64,000 bases of DNA, taken from positions 21,778,201 to 21,842,200 of the forward strand of contig CM051028.1 in assembly GCA_027627225.1 (NCBI GenBank), given 5' to 3'. The notes under the pieces were generated by a model. That model saw only the letters and a list, made by a program, of their open reading frames with translations, had not been told where the DNA came from and made no database searches. Shown one piece after another: positions 47,860 to 59,075 of this stretch (its first letter is position 1; every line of letters begins with the position of its first letter). The DNA comes from Congeria kusceri. Its lineage: Eukaryota > Mollusca > Bivalvia > Myida > Dreissenidae. The translations under genes and the position numbers were made by a program.

Positions 47860-48900
47860 TCAAGTTTCAAGTGAATAACTTATTGAGTTCTGCAGTTACA
47901 AAACTTTTGAATATAAACTTTTAACCAGAAAATCTATGTGAAAAGGGGGCATAATTCTTTCAAAATACAAAACAGAGTTATAGGGAATATTGCCCCTGAC
48001 ACTGGAGTTTATGACAAAGGTATATTCCAAATTTCAGTGTCAGGGGCAATATTCCCTATAACTTTGTTTTGTATTTTGACAGATTTATGCCCCTTTTTCA
48101 TTTAGATTTTCTGGTTAAAGTTTATATTCAAAAGTTTTGTAACTTGAAAACTACGTAAGTTATTCACTTGAAATATACCTTTGTCATCAACTTCAGTATC
48201 AGGGTCAACATTCCCCATAACTCTATTTTGTATTTTGATAGAGTTACATGTATGTCCCTTTTTCACATAGATTTTCTGTTTAAAGTTATATTTAAAAGCT
48301 TTGTAACTTCAAAACTACCTAAGTTATTCACTTGAAACTTGGAACTAAACTTTACCATCAACTCTAGTACCAGTGGCAACATTACCCATAACTATGTTTG
48401 GTATTTTGGTAGAGTTATGCCCCCTTTTCACTTAGATTTTCTGTCTAAAGTTTATATTCAAAAGTTTTGTAACTATAAAACTTATTCACTTGAAACTTGG
48501 AACTAACCTTTGTTATCAACACTATATAATCAGGGGCAACATTACTCATAACTGTTTTGTATTTTGACAGAGTTATGCCCCTTTTTCACATAGATTTTCT
48601 GGTTAAAGTTTATATTCAAAAGTTTTGTTACTTCAAAACTACATACGTTATTCACTTGAAACTTGGAACTAACCTGTGTCATCAACTCTAGTATCAGGGA
48701 CAACATTACCCATAACTCTGTTTTGTATTTTGACAGAGTTAGCCCACTGTTTCCATAGACTTCGTGGTTAAAAAGTTTTTGTTCCAAAAATTTATCAACT
48801 ATACAAGGCTTCACTTAAAAATATTGTATTGTAACAAATGTATGCCCCTTTCACTATCCAAAATATGTACCAACTGAAATATTTCGAATAGTCGAGCGTG
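47860..48900. repeat. ~150-bp tandem family with an inverted first unit
   Basis: Units contain gttatgcccctttttcacat, agattttctggttaaagttt, atattcaaaagttttgtaac, ttattcacttgaaacttgga, and catcaactctagtatcaggg plus caacattacccataactctg. The first unit (47860-48020) runs the other way, giving an inverted repeat around 48020. The family recurs inverted at 56515-57240. Confidence 0.8.
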
Positions 48901-50169
48901 TTGACCTCTGACAGCTCTTGTTCTATTTATAGCTCTGGCAACCATCCTGAGCAGCAGACAAGAACCATTTGAGCAACTTTGGCAGAGGACCTTCAAAGGA
49001 ACACTTCTCTGAAGTTTCATCCATGTTGGACACGGTGGCACTATACAGTTTTAGCCAAAAATATTCGAATTGGCAGGGGAGAAAATTCTAATAAATAGGG
49101 ATACAGTGAAAATGAGCAGCATTTTGAGTGTTTAAGAAGTTGTAAGTATCAGATTTAAGGGCTGGAGTTTTTAATTGCATGCTTAGTGAATTAGAAAATA
49201 TGACCTATGTTAAGCCAGTGTATGTGTTGAGCCACCTTGCACATAAAATTCGTAAATGAGGATTCCTAGCTCTGAACGCCATTTTGGCAGGATATTTAAA
49301 AAGAGCGTACATACATTGGAATTTATTGGAAAATCTGAATGGTTGACCCCCAGTTTGCTCAGTTGCAATCAAGTACCTGGTAAATTATGCAGACAGGCTG
49401 ATCATGCATGTTACAATTATAGTGGAACTGTGTGCATAATTCTTTTCCCTACATTTTTGTGAAGCCACAGCCACAACAATATTGAAATTATGTTTGGTTT
49501 GTTTTCAGGTGTTGACATTATCAGTGTGTGCAAGACGACTCGAACCCAGACCCCACCAGGTCGAGTCCGAAGCCCGAGAAACTGTATAGTGCCCCCCAAC
49601 TGGTTTCAGAGTGGATGTTGTTTAGCGAAAAAGTTTATGCATGCACCTACGATGGAAGAACTGCCATGGCATAAGCTTGAAGGCCTTTGGAGCTAAAAAT
49701 CACGTCTCATGAAATCATCACCAGTCTAGTTTTTAAGAAATCCTGTTTCTGCAAGTGAAATTTCACTCCATACAGTAATGCAAAGATGCAACAAAACAAA
49801 TTTTCTTTTGCATATTTGCCCTAAGACTAAGCTTTTCGTATTATCTTCTGGATTTATATACCGGTACTGAACAGATCAGACATGGTGTTCACAGAACAAG
49901 TTGAGCCTGATTTCTGGTTCAAAGTGAAGGACCAGACATTTTGGGATTATAGGCTGAGGATCAAAATTTTGTGCACAAAATACTCAGATCAATTTAAACT
50001 GTTTGTCAAATACATACTAGTAGTCTTTATAATTATGGACTGTCTGTGTATATTTGCTGTCTTATAATAATGTTATATAAAACAAAAAATTGTGGCATAT
50101 ATTTTCAAAATATATTTATTGTAACAATACATCCTTCTTGAATTACTTTATACAACAAAACATTATTAA

Positions 50170-50672
50170 AGGGACTTGTTCACAGATTGTCAAAATGACA
50201 TTTTCCCAACTTTTTGTCACAGATTCAAAAAATAAAAGAACACTGTACACCAGGGAGCGAAATGACACTAATGGCGTAGACTCATTATGAAAATACAGTT
50301 TCGTTTATGAATAGTGAACATTTGAAATTGATAAAATTATAAAGCGTTACAAACGCCAAACGATTGAATAATTCGGAATGTTTCTGTTGTTTCCGTTAAA
50401 TATTGTAACAACACGTGGATCACTTATATCAAGTATTAAACGCAGGCTTCTTATAACAGTCCGGATGGCCGAGTGGTTACGGCGATAACCTTTTAATCCA
50501 AACGGCACTGGTTCGAGCCCCGATAGGGACAAACTTTTTTCTTTTAATTTCTCTTTTTTAATTCTATTCTTGTTATTATAATGGAGCTCTAGAGTTCCGA
50601 TGTTTAAATCTAACAATTTAAGGCATTTAATGACACACTTCAAAAAATGTCCCAATCTGTGAACAAGTCCAT
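50170..50672. mobile_element. 503-bp TTAA-flanked element carrying a tRNA-like sequence
   Basis: The ends AGGGACTTGTTCACAGATTG and CAATCTGTGAACAAGTCCAT are inverted with one mismatch. TTAA flanks both sides (50166-50169 and 50673-50676), as in piggyBac-type target duplication. The centre holds the tRNA-like block at 50459-50530. The antisense frame at 50347-50655 is not a gene. Confidence 0.82.
50459..50530 (+). tRNA. tRNA-like sequence, probably tRNA-derived pseudogene (TTT anticodon position)
   Basis: 72 nt from gtccgga to tagggac. The A box tggccgagtgg and the B box ggttcgagccc are intact and correctly spaced. The D stem gccg/cggc pairs. The acceptor stem pairs at 5 of 7 positions. The anticodon loop reads cttttaa (TTT, lysine), but the 5' side of its stem (ataac) does not pair with tccaa, and the T stem is poor. 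A functional tRNA is therefore unlikely. A T-run (acttttttc) follows directly, as at RNA polymerase III ends. It sits inside an inverted-repeat element. Confidence 0.55.
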
Positions 50673-51755
50673 TTAAGTACTACAACGTATATACAAATAT
50701 TAGAATGAAATATATTAGGAACTAATTCATTTACATTATAAGCTTTTACAATATTATAAAAAGTGTAATATACTCAAATAATATTCAATGTATGTACAAA
50801 CATACTTGAAGCTTTCATTTTGCACAATTGTTTCACATATTTTAAGGAAAAGATTTACTTATATTAAAAATATAACAAAATAACACAAATTTACCCAAAA
50901 TTTCATGTCAAATTGTTTTTTAATAATACACAACTATTTTTGTTTTCTTTTTAGGATTTGCCCAATCACTGACAATCGATTATTCCTAATATCCTAAAAT
51001 AAATTCATTTAATTTCAAGCACAATAATTCTTCATGTTTTATAACCAAATTCAACATCTAATGAGAAGATCATGATGAAAAGAAATGCTGTGTTCTTCTA
51101 ATATGCAACTTATTTACCAATATGCAAAACAGTATTTTATCACATGCTAAACCTTGTCTCCCGTGTAATATTAATTGTCTCCCTTTCCGGTCATGATATC
51201 ACGCGTTATCACACCGAAAACAAACAAATATCCTCTATATCTTACACATGTGTAAGATAACATTTTGAGCGTTTTCATTGGCTACATATTCTTTGACTGG
51301 CCCAATTGCATGACGTTATTTTTTGTAAAATGACGTCGTCAACATGAAATGACGTCATGCCAATACACAACTTTTAGGATTGATCAACATGTTTTGGTAA
51401 AATTAGACGTTTTATTTCGTTTAAAAGCATGTGATAAAAAAGATCTGACACTCGTCGTCATTTCATACCATATTTGATAAAACTCGTCCAGTAAATTCGT
51501 ATATATATATTATATATCAGTATTTTTATGCGTGACGAAAATGGGACCTACAGAATCAAGAAAAATAATGTGTCTGATTCTCATACAGGCTGAATATAAC
51601 AAAAGGTTAATACATAAATTATCAATTGAAATTAATGCTACAGTTTTGGGGTATTTTCTTGTGCCAAACATTGAAATTGGATAAAAGTAGAAACAGGTGA
51701 AATAATATGCCGTCTATATGGATATAAATCAATACAAGTAATTCTTGCTATAAAT

Positions 51756-52722
51756 TAGGGATGGGACCGAATATTCGAATTTCGGATAATATTCGAATAT
51801 AGGAAAACGAATACGAATATCCGATTTTCACATTTAAAAAAACAAATTTTCTTTAAAAAAATCAGGTTTTTTCCAGTTTGATTGCAAAGTTAACAGGAAT
51901 TCCAGTAGAATGTCCTGCCTAGCAGGTGGGCGGGGGCAGTGTAACGTTTTTACAACACATGCCAAACATGTCCAATTAATGACAATTGATAATTGACAAG
52001 GGAGCCACGTCTTGACAAGGGCCGCAAATTAAAGGTTTGTAGGAGGCGCGAATATGACATATCCACAAATAACAAAACTGGGCCATGTTGTGATAACGGT
52101 TTCACAGTTTGCACAAGGCGTACATTGTTGTTTATTGTCATTAAGTGACATATATACAGTTATCTTGTTTACAGTACATTAAAATTACTCTCTCAGTAAA
52201 CCAATCAAAACGAATCCATTATCAGGTAATCAATTTCTTTAACAAAATTAGCATGATCTCGTCAATCTTAATACACGTCAGTTGTAAATTATTCTCCATT
52301 ATATCAACACCGTATGTTATACAAAAGTCTTGATTAATAAACAATGCCACCATCACGTGCTTGGACGTACTTTAGGCGGTCATTAGACAAAACCCAGGCA
52401 ACGTGTAATCTGCACAGCAGATACAAGCTTTATGGTTCTGAAAAAAAACGAACGCTTAACAAATAAATTAACAATACATTTAACAATATCTTACATTTCT
52501 TTATATTTGCCTAACACTCGCTAAGTTATATCACTCATTTACCACTGAAACAATGTAAAACAACTACGTACACGTAGTATACATATTTCGGATAGGTAAA
52601 TATTCGGACAGAGTGCTGTATATAGTAGTATATAGTAGTTTTTACAAAATGAATATTCGAACATATTTAAATACCTAAAACGAATATTCGAATATTGATT
52701 TCAGTATTCGGTCCCATTCCTA
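51756..52722. mobile_element. 967-bp inverted-repeat element (tagggatgggaccgaat ends)
   Basis: The left end is tagggatgggaccgaatatt, the right end is the inverse with one change (attcggtcccattccta). Both subterminal parts are rich in gaatattcgaat. No coding capacity. A fragment with the same phrase (gaatattcaaat, catccctaa) lies at 34370-34434. Confidence 0.75.
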
Positions 52723-53059
52723 CTATAAAAGCAAGGTAAAAAATAATATTTCATTATCTGCTGTACTTGTTTGTGAAATATTATTGCATATCCACATTGT
52801 TGTTACACAACTGTCTATTGAATAAAAACACCCTAATAATACACATCACACGCAAAATCTTCACTTAGATATACCAATACAAACAACACCATTCACGAAG
52901 ACAGTTCCTGGAGTAAAACAACATCAATCTGAGGAAATAATGCTTAGCAAACTTCACCATATAACAAAAATATGTGTCCTCAATTTTCAGCAGATTATTA
53001 CACTGTTTAACAAATACTGTTATGCATGATTACCAGGGCTCTGGCTGGAAAATATTTGA

Positions 53060-53316
53060 GCCACGTCGTGGGAAAACCGGATGCATGTGTGTTAAGTGTC
53101 GTCCTGAATTAGCCTGTGCAGTCTGCACAGGCTAATCCAGGACGGCACTTTCCGCCTACAGTGGATTTATGTTTAGAAGAGACTTCCTTGAAACAGAAAA
53201 TACCATACAAGCCGAAAGTGCCGTCCTGGATTAGCCTGTGCGGACTGCACAGGCTAATCCGGGACGACACTTTACGCACATGCATTATGACCGGTTTTCT
53301 CATGACGCGCCACATT
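53060..53316. mobile_element. Double-hairpin short element, copy 5
   Basis: Starts gagccacgtcgtgggaaaac and ends ttctcatgacgcgccacatt. The dyads attagcctgtgcagtctgca plus caggctaat, and attagcctgtgcggactgca plus caggctaat, are both nearly perfect. Antisense frames at 53109-53361 are repeat. Confidence 0.9.
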
Positions 53317-53856
53317 CACCACCAATTTCGCCATTTTGTAAAAACTCAGTCGCCATTTTAAATAAAATGGAGCCATTTTGTAGCCAATCTGCAGTTACTT
53401 GGTTAAACTTTTGCTGTACAACATCACTGCGTCAAACCATGACATATGGCAACTAAAGCCATATTTCTTGACTGTGTTGTCAATTATCACAACACACACA
53501 CAGCGGTGACACCAAGGCCTAAAAGATTATTGTGTTTCAGCTGACACAGTAAAAAAGGATCATTTGGTCGACATTTTTAATGAATGCTGCAAGTCTGTTT
53601 ATGCTGTAAGTTTTCTTATTAAGTATACAAAAGTTGTCGCCACTTACTTTCGCCAATTTCAATATATGATCGCTAAACTGTAGCATTTGGCGACAACAAA
53701 TGCAACAATTGTGATAAGCAGTGAGAGCCCCGATTACATAAAAATATGCACACACGTAACAATGAACAACAAAGTTCTTATTCAGCAATAAGAATTTCTT
53801 TATTTCAATGAGTTTTAAAGCTGTGAACTACTATATTAAAACATTGAAGTGTTTAA

Positions 53857-54955
53857 TAAACAAGAGGGCCATGACGGCGCTAGGTCGCTCACCTGAGTGT
53901 AAAGCATCATAATGGCTTTTAAGACGATTATTTGAGATTTCAATAAAGCAATACAAGGAAAAATGGTCCCGCCCCCTGGCAGCCATGTTTTTTAACAAAT
54001 CGTGAAAATAGGCTAGTGTATATGTACATGAATGGTCTGGAAAGTTATATTGCGATCTGGCTATACCGTGATCACGAATCGTGGACCCCGCGAAAACTGT
54101 AACTGGGATCAAGATAAACACTGGGCCATCCGAAAATTTGACCCTCTTGAATTCCAGCCAAATAAAAGAAATTTATATGAATATAAAGCAATACAAAATC
54201 GGTCCCTCGAGGAAACTTCGAGCTTACGAGAAATTTGATACAAGCGAATTCGAGCCATCTGGATTCGACTGTACATTTGTACCATTAGTAGACAGAGTTT
54301 CTCTGCTTTACCTAGCAGCAAAAATACCTTATAGTGCACAAGCCATTTTGATGCATTTCCAATGTTTTATAAATAGTGCTTAACATGCATTAATAGTTGC
54401 ATTAAGCTATCCTGTGTATCAGTATTAAATTAGTACTCAAATGGTTACTGTCTTAACAACTGAATAAGTTGTAAATTTGGTACTCAATAAAATGAATGCA
54501 TGAAATATAGATGCTCGCAGTGTATAAATGCCATTAACTTCAAATTATTAACTGCACACCTTTTAACATCTTTTATATTATATTTCCCCAAATTTCTGGG
54601 CTTAAAGCCATTTCAATCTGAAAGCCATTTCAATTTTGGCACGACTGCCAGACAAAGGATACACACTGAATACAATATACATCATTCTGATTTCAAGTTT
54701 TATCATGATCCTCGTGCATGCGAAATTGAATGGAAATAGTGAAAAACTGCTGAAGCCCCTAACCCTCTTTCAATTGGTGTCTCTTTTACACAGATCTTAA
54801 GTTCAACAACTTTTCTGACTATAATTTTCTGTGAAAAACGAGGAAATCAGCGAAAAAGAAAAAAGAGGAAGATTCTTATACCTGTGATGTTGCTATATCA
54901 GGATGGCGATCCATGGACTCTGTGAATCGTAATATAACGGAACTGCAGTGTACAT
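53857..54955 (-). mobile_element. ~1.1-kb repeat element, reverse copy
   Basis: Starts acaagagggccatgacggcg plus gtcgctcacctgag and ends tcgtaatataacggaactgc plus agtgtac. Inverted relative to 42110-42384, which lacks the middle. Short frames at 54032-54383 run through it; they show no known domain. Confidence 0.55.
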
Positions 54956-55441
54956 TATTTTTGATGACAATAATGCTAACATACATAAAAGATCTAGAAT
55001 ACACATATTCCTGATGCTTACTCGTCATCAGATGTCAATTCAGCAGTAATAAGTTTGTTTAAAGAAATTTTAAACTCCACGAATCATCATCTCAATAAAG
55101 TACTGTATTAGATCTGAAAATATGTTGGGATGCCAAAACATATTCACAAAACAATTCTTTGGCCAAACATGCAGAAAGACATTACACATGTAGGTAATCT
55201 AAAATAGTTATTGTATTTGATAGAAACTTTAACATTTCAATATTAGGCTGCAATTCAAAAAGTCTCCACGTCTTCTTCAGCAGAAACATACAACATATTT
55301 GATCTTACAAGAAACTTGTTTTATGACATCATATCTAAGACATATTTTAAAATTTACAAGATTGCACATCCAAAAATCAAATCTCAGGCTACAAATTGAC
55401 TACCCCCCCCCCCCGCCCATAACAGACACAGACCACATTCA

Positions 55442-55726
55442 TCAATGTCTTCTGTCACGATCACGACCAAATAAGCCTTGAGTTTGATTTTCAAACGGGC
55501 TAGCGTCCCTGAAAAGTCTCGTGGGATAGGTGGGCCCCGACGGAGGATGGTGCCCGTTTGGCACATGTTCGGTCTCGTCCTTGACCTCTGTTGCAGGATC
55601 GATCACAGACTGGAGCGGGATCGGGGTCAGCCATTCCTTCGGGAGGGCCCGCTCGAGGAACGGTATACAGGAGCTCATGTATGCCAACCGGTTGACCCAG
55701 CTGGGCGGCTCCTTTCCGCACAGGAT
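55442..55726 (-). CDS. DESI2: DESI2-type deSUMOylating isopeptidase, last exon
   Basis: Acceptor cttaactcag at 55727, then [39 protein letters not shown] and a stop at 55442-55444. This matches human DESI2 ([40 protein letters not shown]). After that the tail of about 55 residues is polar and low-complexity ([17 protein letters not shown], ending GRDRDRRH) and differs from the human acidic tail; tails of this family are variable. The exon enters in phase 0 from the exon ending LTK. Confidence 0.94.
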   Translation of the reverse strand: [94 protein letters not shown]

Positions 55727-56273
55727 CTGAGTTAAGATAATCAACCGGGTTTGATATGAAGAAATGCTTAAAGTAGATATTTTCTTAATTTGCCAATTTC
55801 TGGCTGTACAACCATATTAACCCCAACAGCTGAAGTAAGATTTTTTATTTTGTTCTCTTCTTTTTGTTCATAGGATGGAAGGAACAGGGAACCACTGTTC
55901 AGCTATGTAGAAATACTGCAGAGTACTTGATTTCTGTACCAAATACAGTTTAATGAATGCCTAACTGAAGACAATTGTTTCTTCAACTGACTGGATTGCC
56001 ACTATTGTTCCTAACACTGATTGAAGGTCCTTTTTTGTAATGACATCATTCACACTTTCAATAATGGTAAATCATAAGATAAGTCAAAAGCAGTTCTAGT
56101 CACAAGTTGGCAGTTCAGTTTTTTATCCATCTTTATTCGAATAAATAAATGTGCACGTGATTTTACTAAAAATGCAAAAATTTTGTTAACGCATCAGTTG
56201 CAGTCCCATTACAAATGTGTGACTTTATTTGTTCTATTGACGCTAGTAATCAACAACGGTGAACACCCCTCAC
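55727..56273 (-). other. DESI2 intron, nothing notable
   Basis: AT-rich intron without a recognisable repeat or exon. Confidence 0.6.
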
Positions 56274-56415
56274 CTTTGTCAAACCTGTCGTGAAGTGATT
56301 ACAGTTCTTGTTGAGGAGATGGTACTGGTCGCCTTTAAATTGCTTGCCCAACTCTTCAACTATCTTGCTTACATCGTTCATTGTGAAATCGGTGGAACCT
56401 AGCACAATAGACTCC
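56274..56415 (-). CDS. DESI2: DESI2-type isopeptidase, catalytic-cysteine exon
   Basis: 142-nt exon; acceptor attttccag at 56416, donor gtgagg at 56273. With two bases from the previous exon it reads [20 protein letters not shown], then [20 protein letters not shown] and [14 protein letters not shown], the EELGK-x-(Y/F)-KG stretch and NKNCNHF are PPPDE-family signatures; the cysteine of NCNHF is the catalytic nucleophile. Frames join exactly on both sides. Confidence 0.96.
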
Positions 56416-57343
56416 CTGGAAAATTAATAATGTTAATAAATTATGTTTTAGGTTAAGTGTGATTTTTTCTCTTAATAATGTTGAAACATAATTAGTGGTA
56501 TCATATATGCAGAGCTCTAACTAAGAGATTTTTATCAACAACAAGGGGCATAGTTTTGTTAAAATACAAAACTTTTAGGTGAAGCCTTGTATAGTTTATA
56601 CATTTTTTGGAACGAAAACTTTTAACAACAAAATCTATGTAAAAAGTGTGCATAACAGAGTTATGGGTAATGTTGCCCCTGATACTAGAGTTGACGACAA
56701 AGGTTAGTTCCAAGTTTAAAGTGAATAACTTATGTAGTTTTGAAGTTACCAAACTTTTGAATATAATGTTTAACTAGAAAATCTATGTGAAAAAGGGGCA
56801 TAACTCTGTCAAAATACAAACAGAGTTATGGGTAATGTTGCCCATGATACTACAGTTGATAAAAAAGGTTATTTCCAAGTTTCGGGTGAATTACTTATGT
56901 AGTTTTGAAGTTACCAAACTTTTGAATATAAACTTTAACCAGAAAATCTAAGTGAAAAAGGGGCATAACTCTGTCAAAATACAAAACAGAGTTATGGGAA
57001 ATATTGCCCTGATACTGGAGTTGATGACAAAGTTATATTCCAAGTTTTAAGCTCTACTCATTGTTATTCTGGTAATTACATGTTTACATGGATGACAATT
57101 CAACCCTTGATTTGCATATGAATTACCTTACGTAGTTTTGAAGTTACAAGACTTTTGAATAATAACTAATCAATTCAGACGCGGACGCCGATGCCGGGGG
57201 TAGTAGGATAGAACACCTATTCTTCGAATAGTCGAGCCATAAAAGGTGATAAATTTCGCCAACAAAACTAAGTAATACATTTTCAACATCATTAAGAGAT
57301 GTATACAGTATTGAACAACACTCCACTGCACCGCTTTACGCAC
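56416..57343 (-). other. DESI2 intron with the 47.9-kb tandem family inverted
   Basis: Mostly the repeat at 56515-57240; no exon. Confidence 0.6.
56515..57240 (-). repeat. ~150-bp tandem family, inverted relative to 47860-48900
   Basis: Units carry gttttgaagttaccaaactt, ttgaatataaactttaacca, gaaaatctatgtgaaaaagg, ggcataactctgtcaaaata, and agttatgggtaatgttgccc. About four copies. It ends at cttcgaatagtcgagcc, as the other array does at cgaatagtcgagcg. Confidence 0.8.
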
Positions 57344-57437
57344 TTGAATTTAAACTGTTCTCCCAAATCTTCAGCGTCCTTTGGTATGATCTCAAACACT
57401 CCTGACATCGGAAGTGGGTGTCCGCCATACGCATATT
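57344..57437 (-). CDS. DESI2: DESI2-type isopeptidase, YGGHP exon
   Basis: 94-nt exon; acceptor cgtgtgttacag at 57438, donor gtgcgt at 57343. It reads [20 protein letters not shown], then [11 protein letters not shown] plus two bases. This matches human DESI2 ([33 protein letters not shown]) across its length, with one residue fewer in the loop. Phase 1 in and phase 2 out, agreeing with both neighbours. Confidence 0.95.
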
Positions 57438-57599
57438 CTGTAACACACGTAACAGGGCAGTTTTACAAAATGAATTTTTTCACCTTCATAAAAATGTCCT
57501 GAATAATAGGTATCATCAATACATGTGGTTCTATCAATACAGGTTTGCCTTTATGAAGCACCTTGTACATAAACAGATTTTCAGGCCAGGTGTACTTAG

Positions 57600-57762
57600 T
57601 TCCATATTAGCACAGGCTAATCCAGGAGGGCACATTCCGTTTTATGTTATTTCTGTTTCGACAAGGATGTCTCTTCTAAACATAAATCACTGTAGTCGGA
57701 TCCGGGACGACACTTAATGCACATGCATCAAGCCCAGTTTTCCCACGACATGCCTCATTTGT
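57600..57762. mobile_element. Double-hairpin element, 3' fragment
   Basis: Begins inside the element at gcacaggctaatccaggagg and runs to the normal end (ttttcccacgacatgcctca). The first half is missing and the second dyad is partly lost. Confidence 0.75.
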
Positions 57763-58199
57763 ATTTGTATACATGTATTGATTGAATCTTAAGGAAGTCG
57801 CACACTAATAAAATCGGGTTATATCGACTCAGTTCGTAATATATCGGTGTCTTCCGGTATATTTCGGATAACTGTCGCACGACATTAACCGCAAAAAGTT
57901 ACATAAACATCGTGTATTTTGTAAATAAACCATAAACGAAACATGTACTTTTTGGTTAGCAACTGCAATTATTTGAAAGAATCAACATATATTTCATTTG
58001 TTAAGCATAAATAAAAAATATTTCGTTTTGGCTTTGTGATTATCAAAATGGCGGCGCCCATGATCGTTTACTCTGTCAGTTTATAATTACTGAAATATAT
58101 TTTATAAACACAACTAAAATTGTCACATGAGTGATGGATATAGCCCCACAATATGGCCTTGTCACAAAACAATGGCATCCATTCGAAAGAAATAGAGAG

Positions 58200-59075
58200 A
58201 GAATGCTTTAATTTGTGAAAGGTCAACAGTGTATTTGGAAAAATTTAATTTCAATAGGAGCCATAATTCTTGTCAACATTTAGTGGTTTGTAACCAAAGT
58301 TGAACTTTATCTGTATTTTATGATGTTGCACCTATGTACCAAAAATAATTTAAATATGTGAAGACTTTTATGAGTTAATGTCCATGATTTTAGGGAATTT
58401 TAAGTCGATAAGGGGCCACAACTCTGTCAAAATTTAGTGGTTCGTAACCAAAGTCAAACTTGACCTGTATTTTATGACGCTTCACACGTGTACCAATAAT
58501 TATTTAAATATGTCAAGCCATTGTTGAGTTATTGTCAGGAAACCATGTTTTTAGAGAATTTAAGTCAAATAAAGGGCCATAACTCTTGTCAACATTTAGT
58601 AGGTTGCAACCAAAGTCGAACTTGACCTGTATTTTATGATGCTACATATGTATACCAAGAATTATTTGAATATGTCAAGCCATTCTTGAGTTATTGTCTG
58701 GAAATAATGTTTTTAGGGAATTTTAAGTCGATAAGGGGCCATAACTCTGTCAAAATTTAGTGGTTTGTAACCAATATCAAACTTGACCTGTATTCTATGA
58801 TTTTAAAAATGTGTACCAAAAATTATTTGAATATGTCAAGCCTTTCTTGAGTTATCATCCGGAAACCATGATTTAAGGGAATTTTGTCGAATAGGGGTAA
58901 TAGTGGTTTGTAACCAACATCAAACTTGACCTGTATTTTTATGATGTTACACATGTGTACCAAAAATTATTGAATATGTTAAGCCTTTCTTGAGTTATCA
59001 TCCGGAAACCAAAAACCAACTGACCGAAAAAGCTCACTCCTATATACCCCCCTAAACTTTGTTTGTGGGGGTATA
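58200..59075 (+). repeat. ~160-bp tandem family (gggccataactctgtcaaaa)
   Basis: Units contain gggccataactctgtcaaaa, tttagtggtttgtaaccaaa, gtcaaacttgacctgtattt, gtaccaaaaattatttgaat and tatgtcaagccattcttgag. About five diverged copies, ending at tttgtttgtgggggtataaa. Confidence 0.8.

Larger units (their letters stand above)
45906..55441. other. Spacer between convergent B3GAT and DESI2; repeats only
   Basis: Apart from the listed elements (double-hairpin copies, inverted-repeat elements, a tandem family at 47860-48900, the tRNA-like element) no exon is firm. A possible exon-like stretch at 49510-49690 is described under findings. A C-run near 55403-55420 precedes the DESI2 end. Confidence 0.45.

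Noticed and set aside
50459..50530. A working lysine tRNA gene
   Set aside because: The anticodon stem cannot form and the acceptor and T stems are weak; listed only as tRNA-like.
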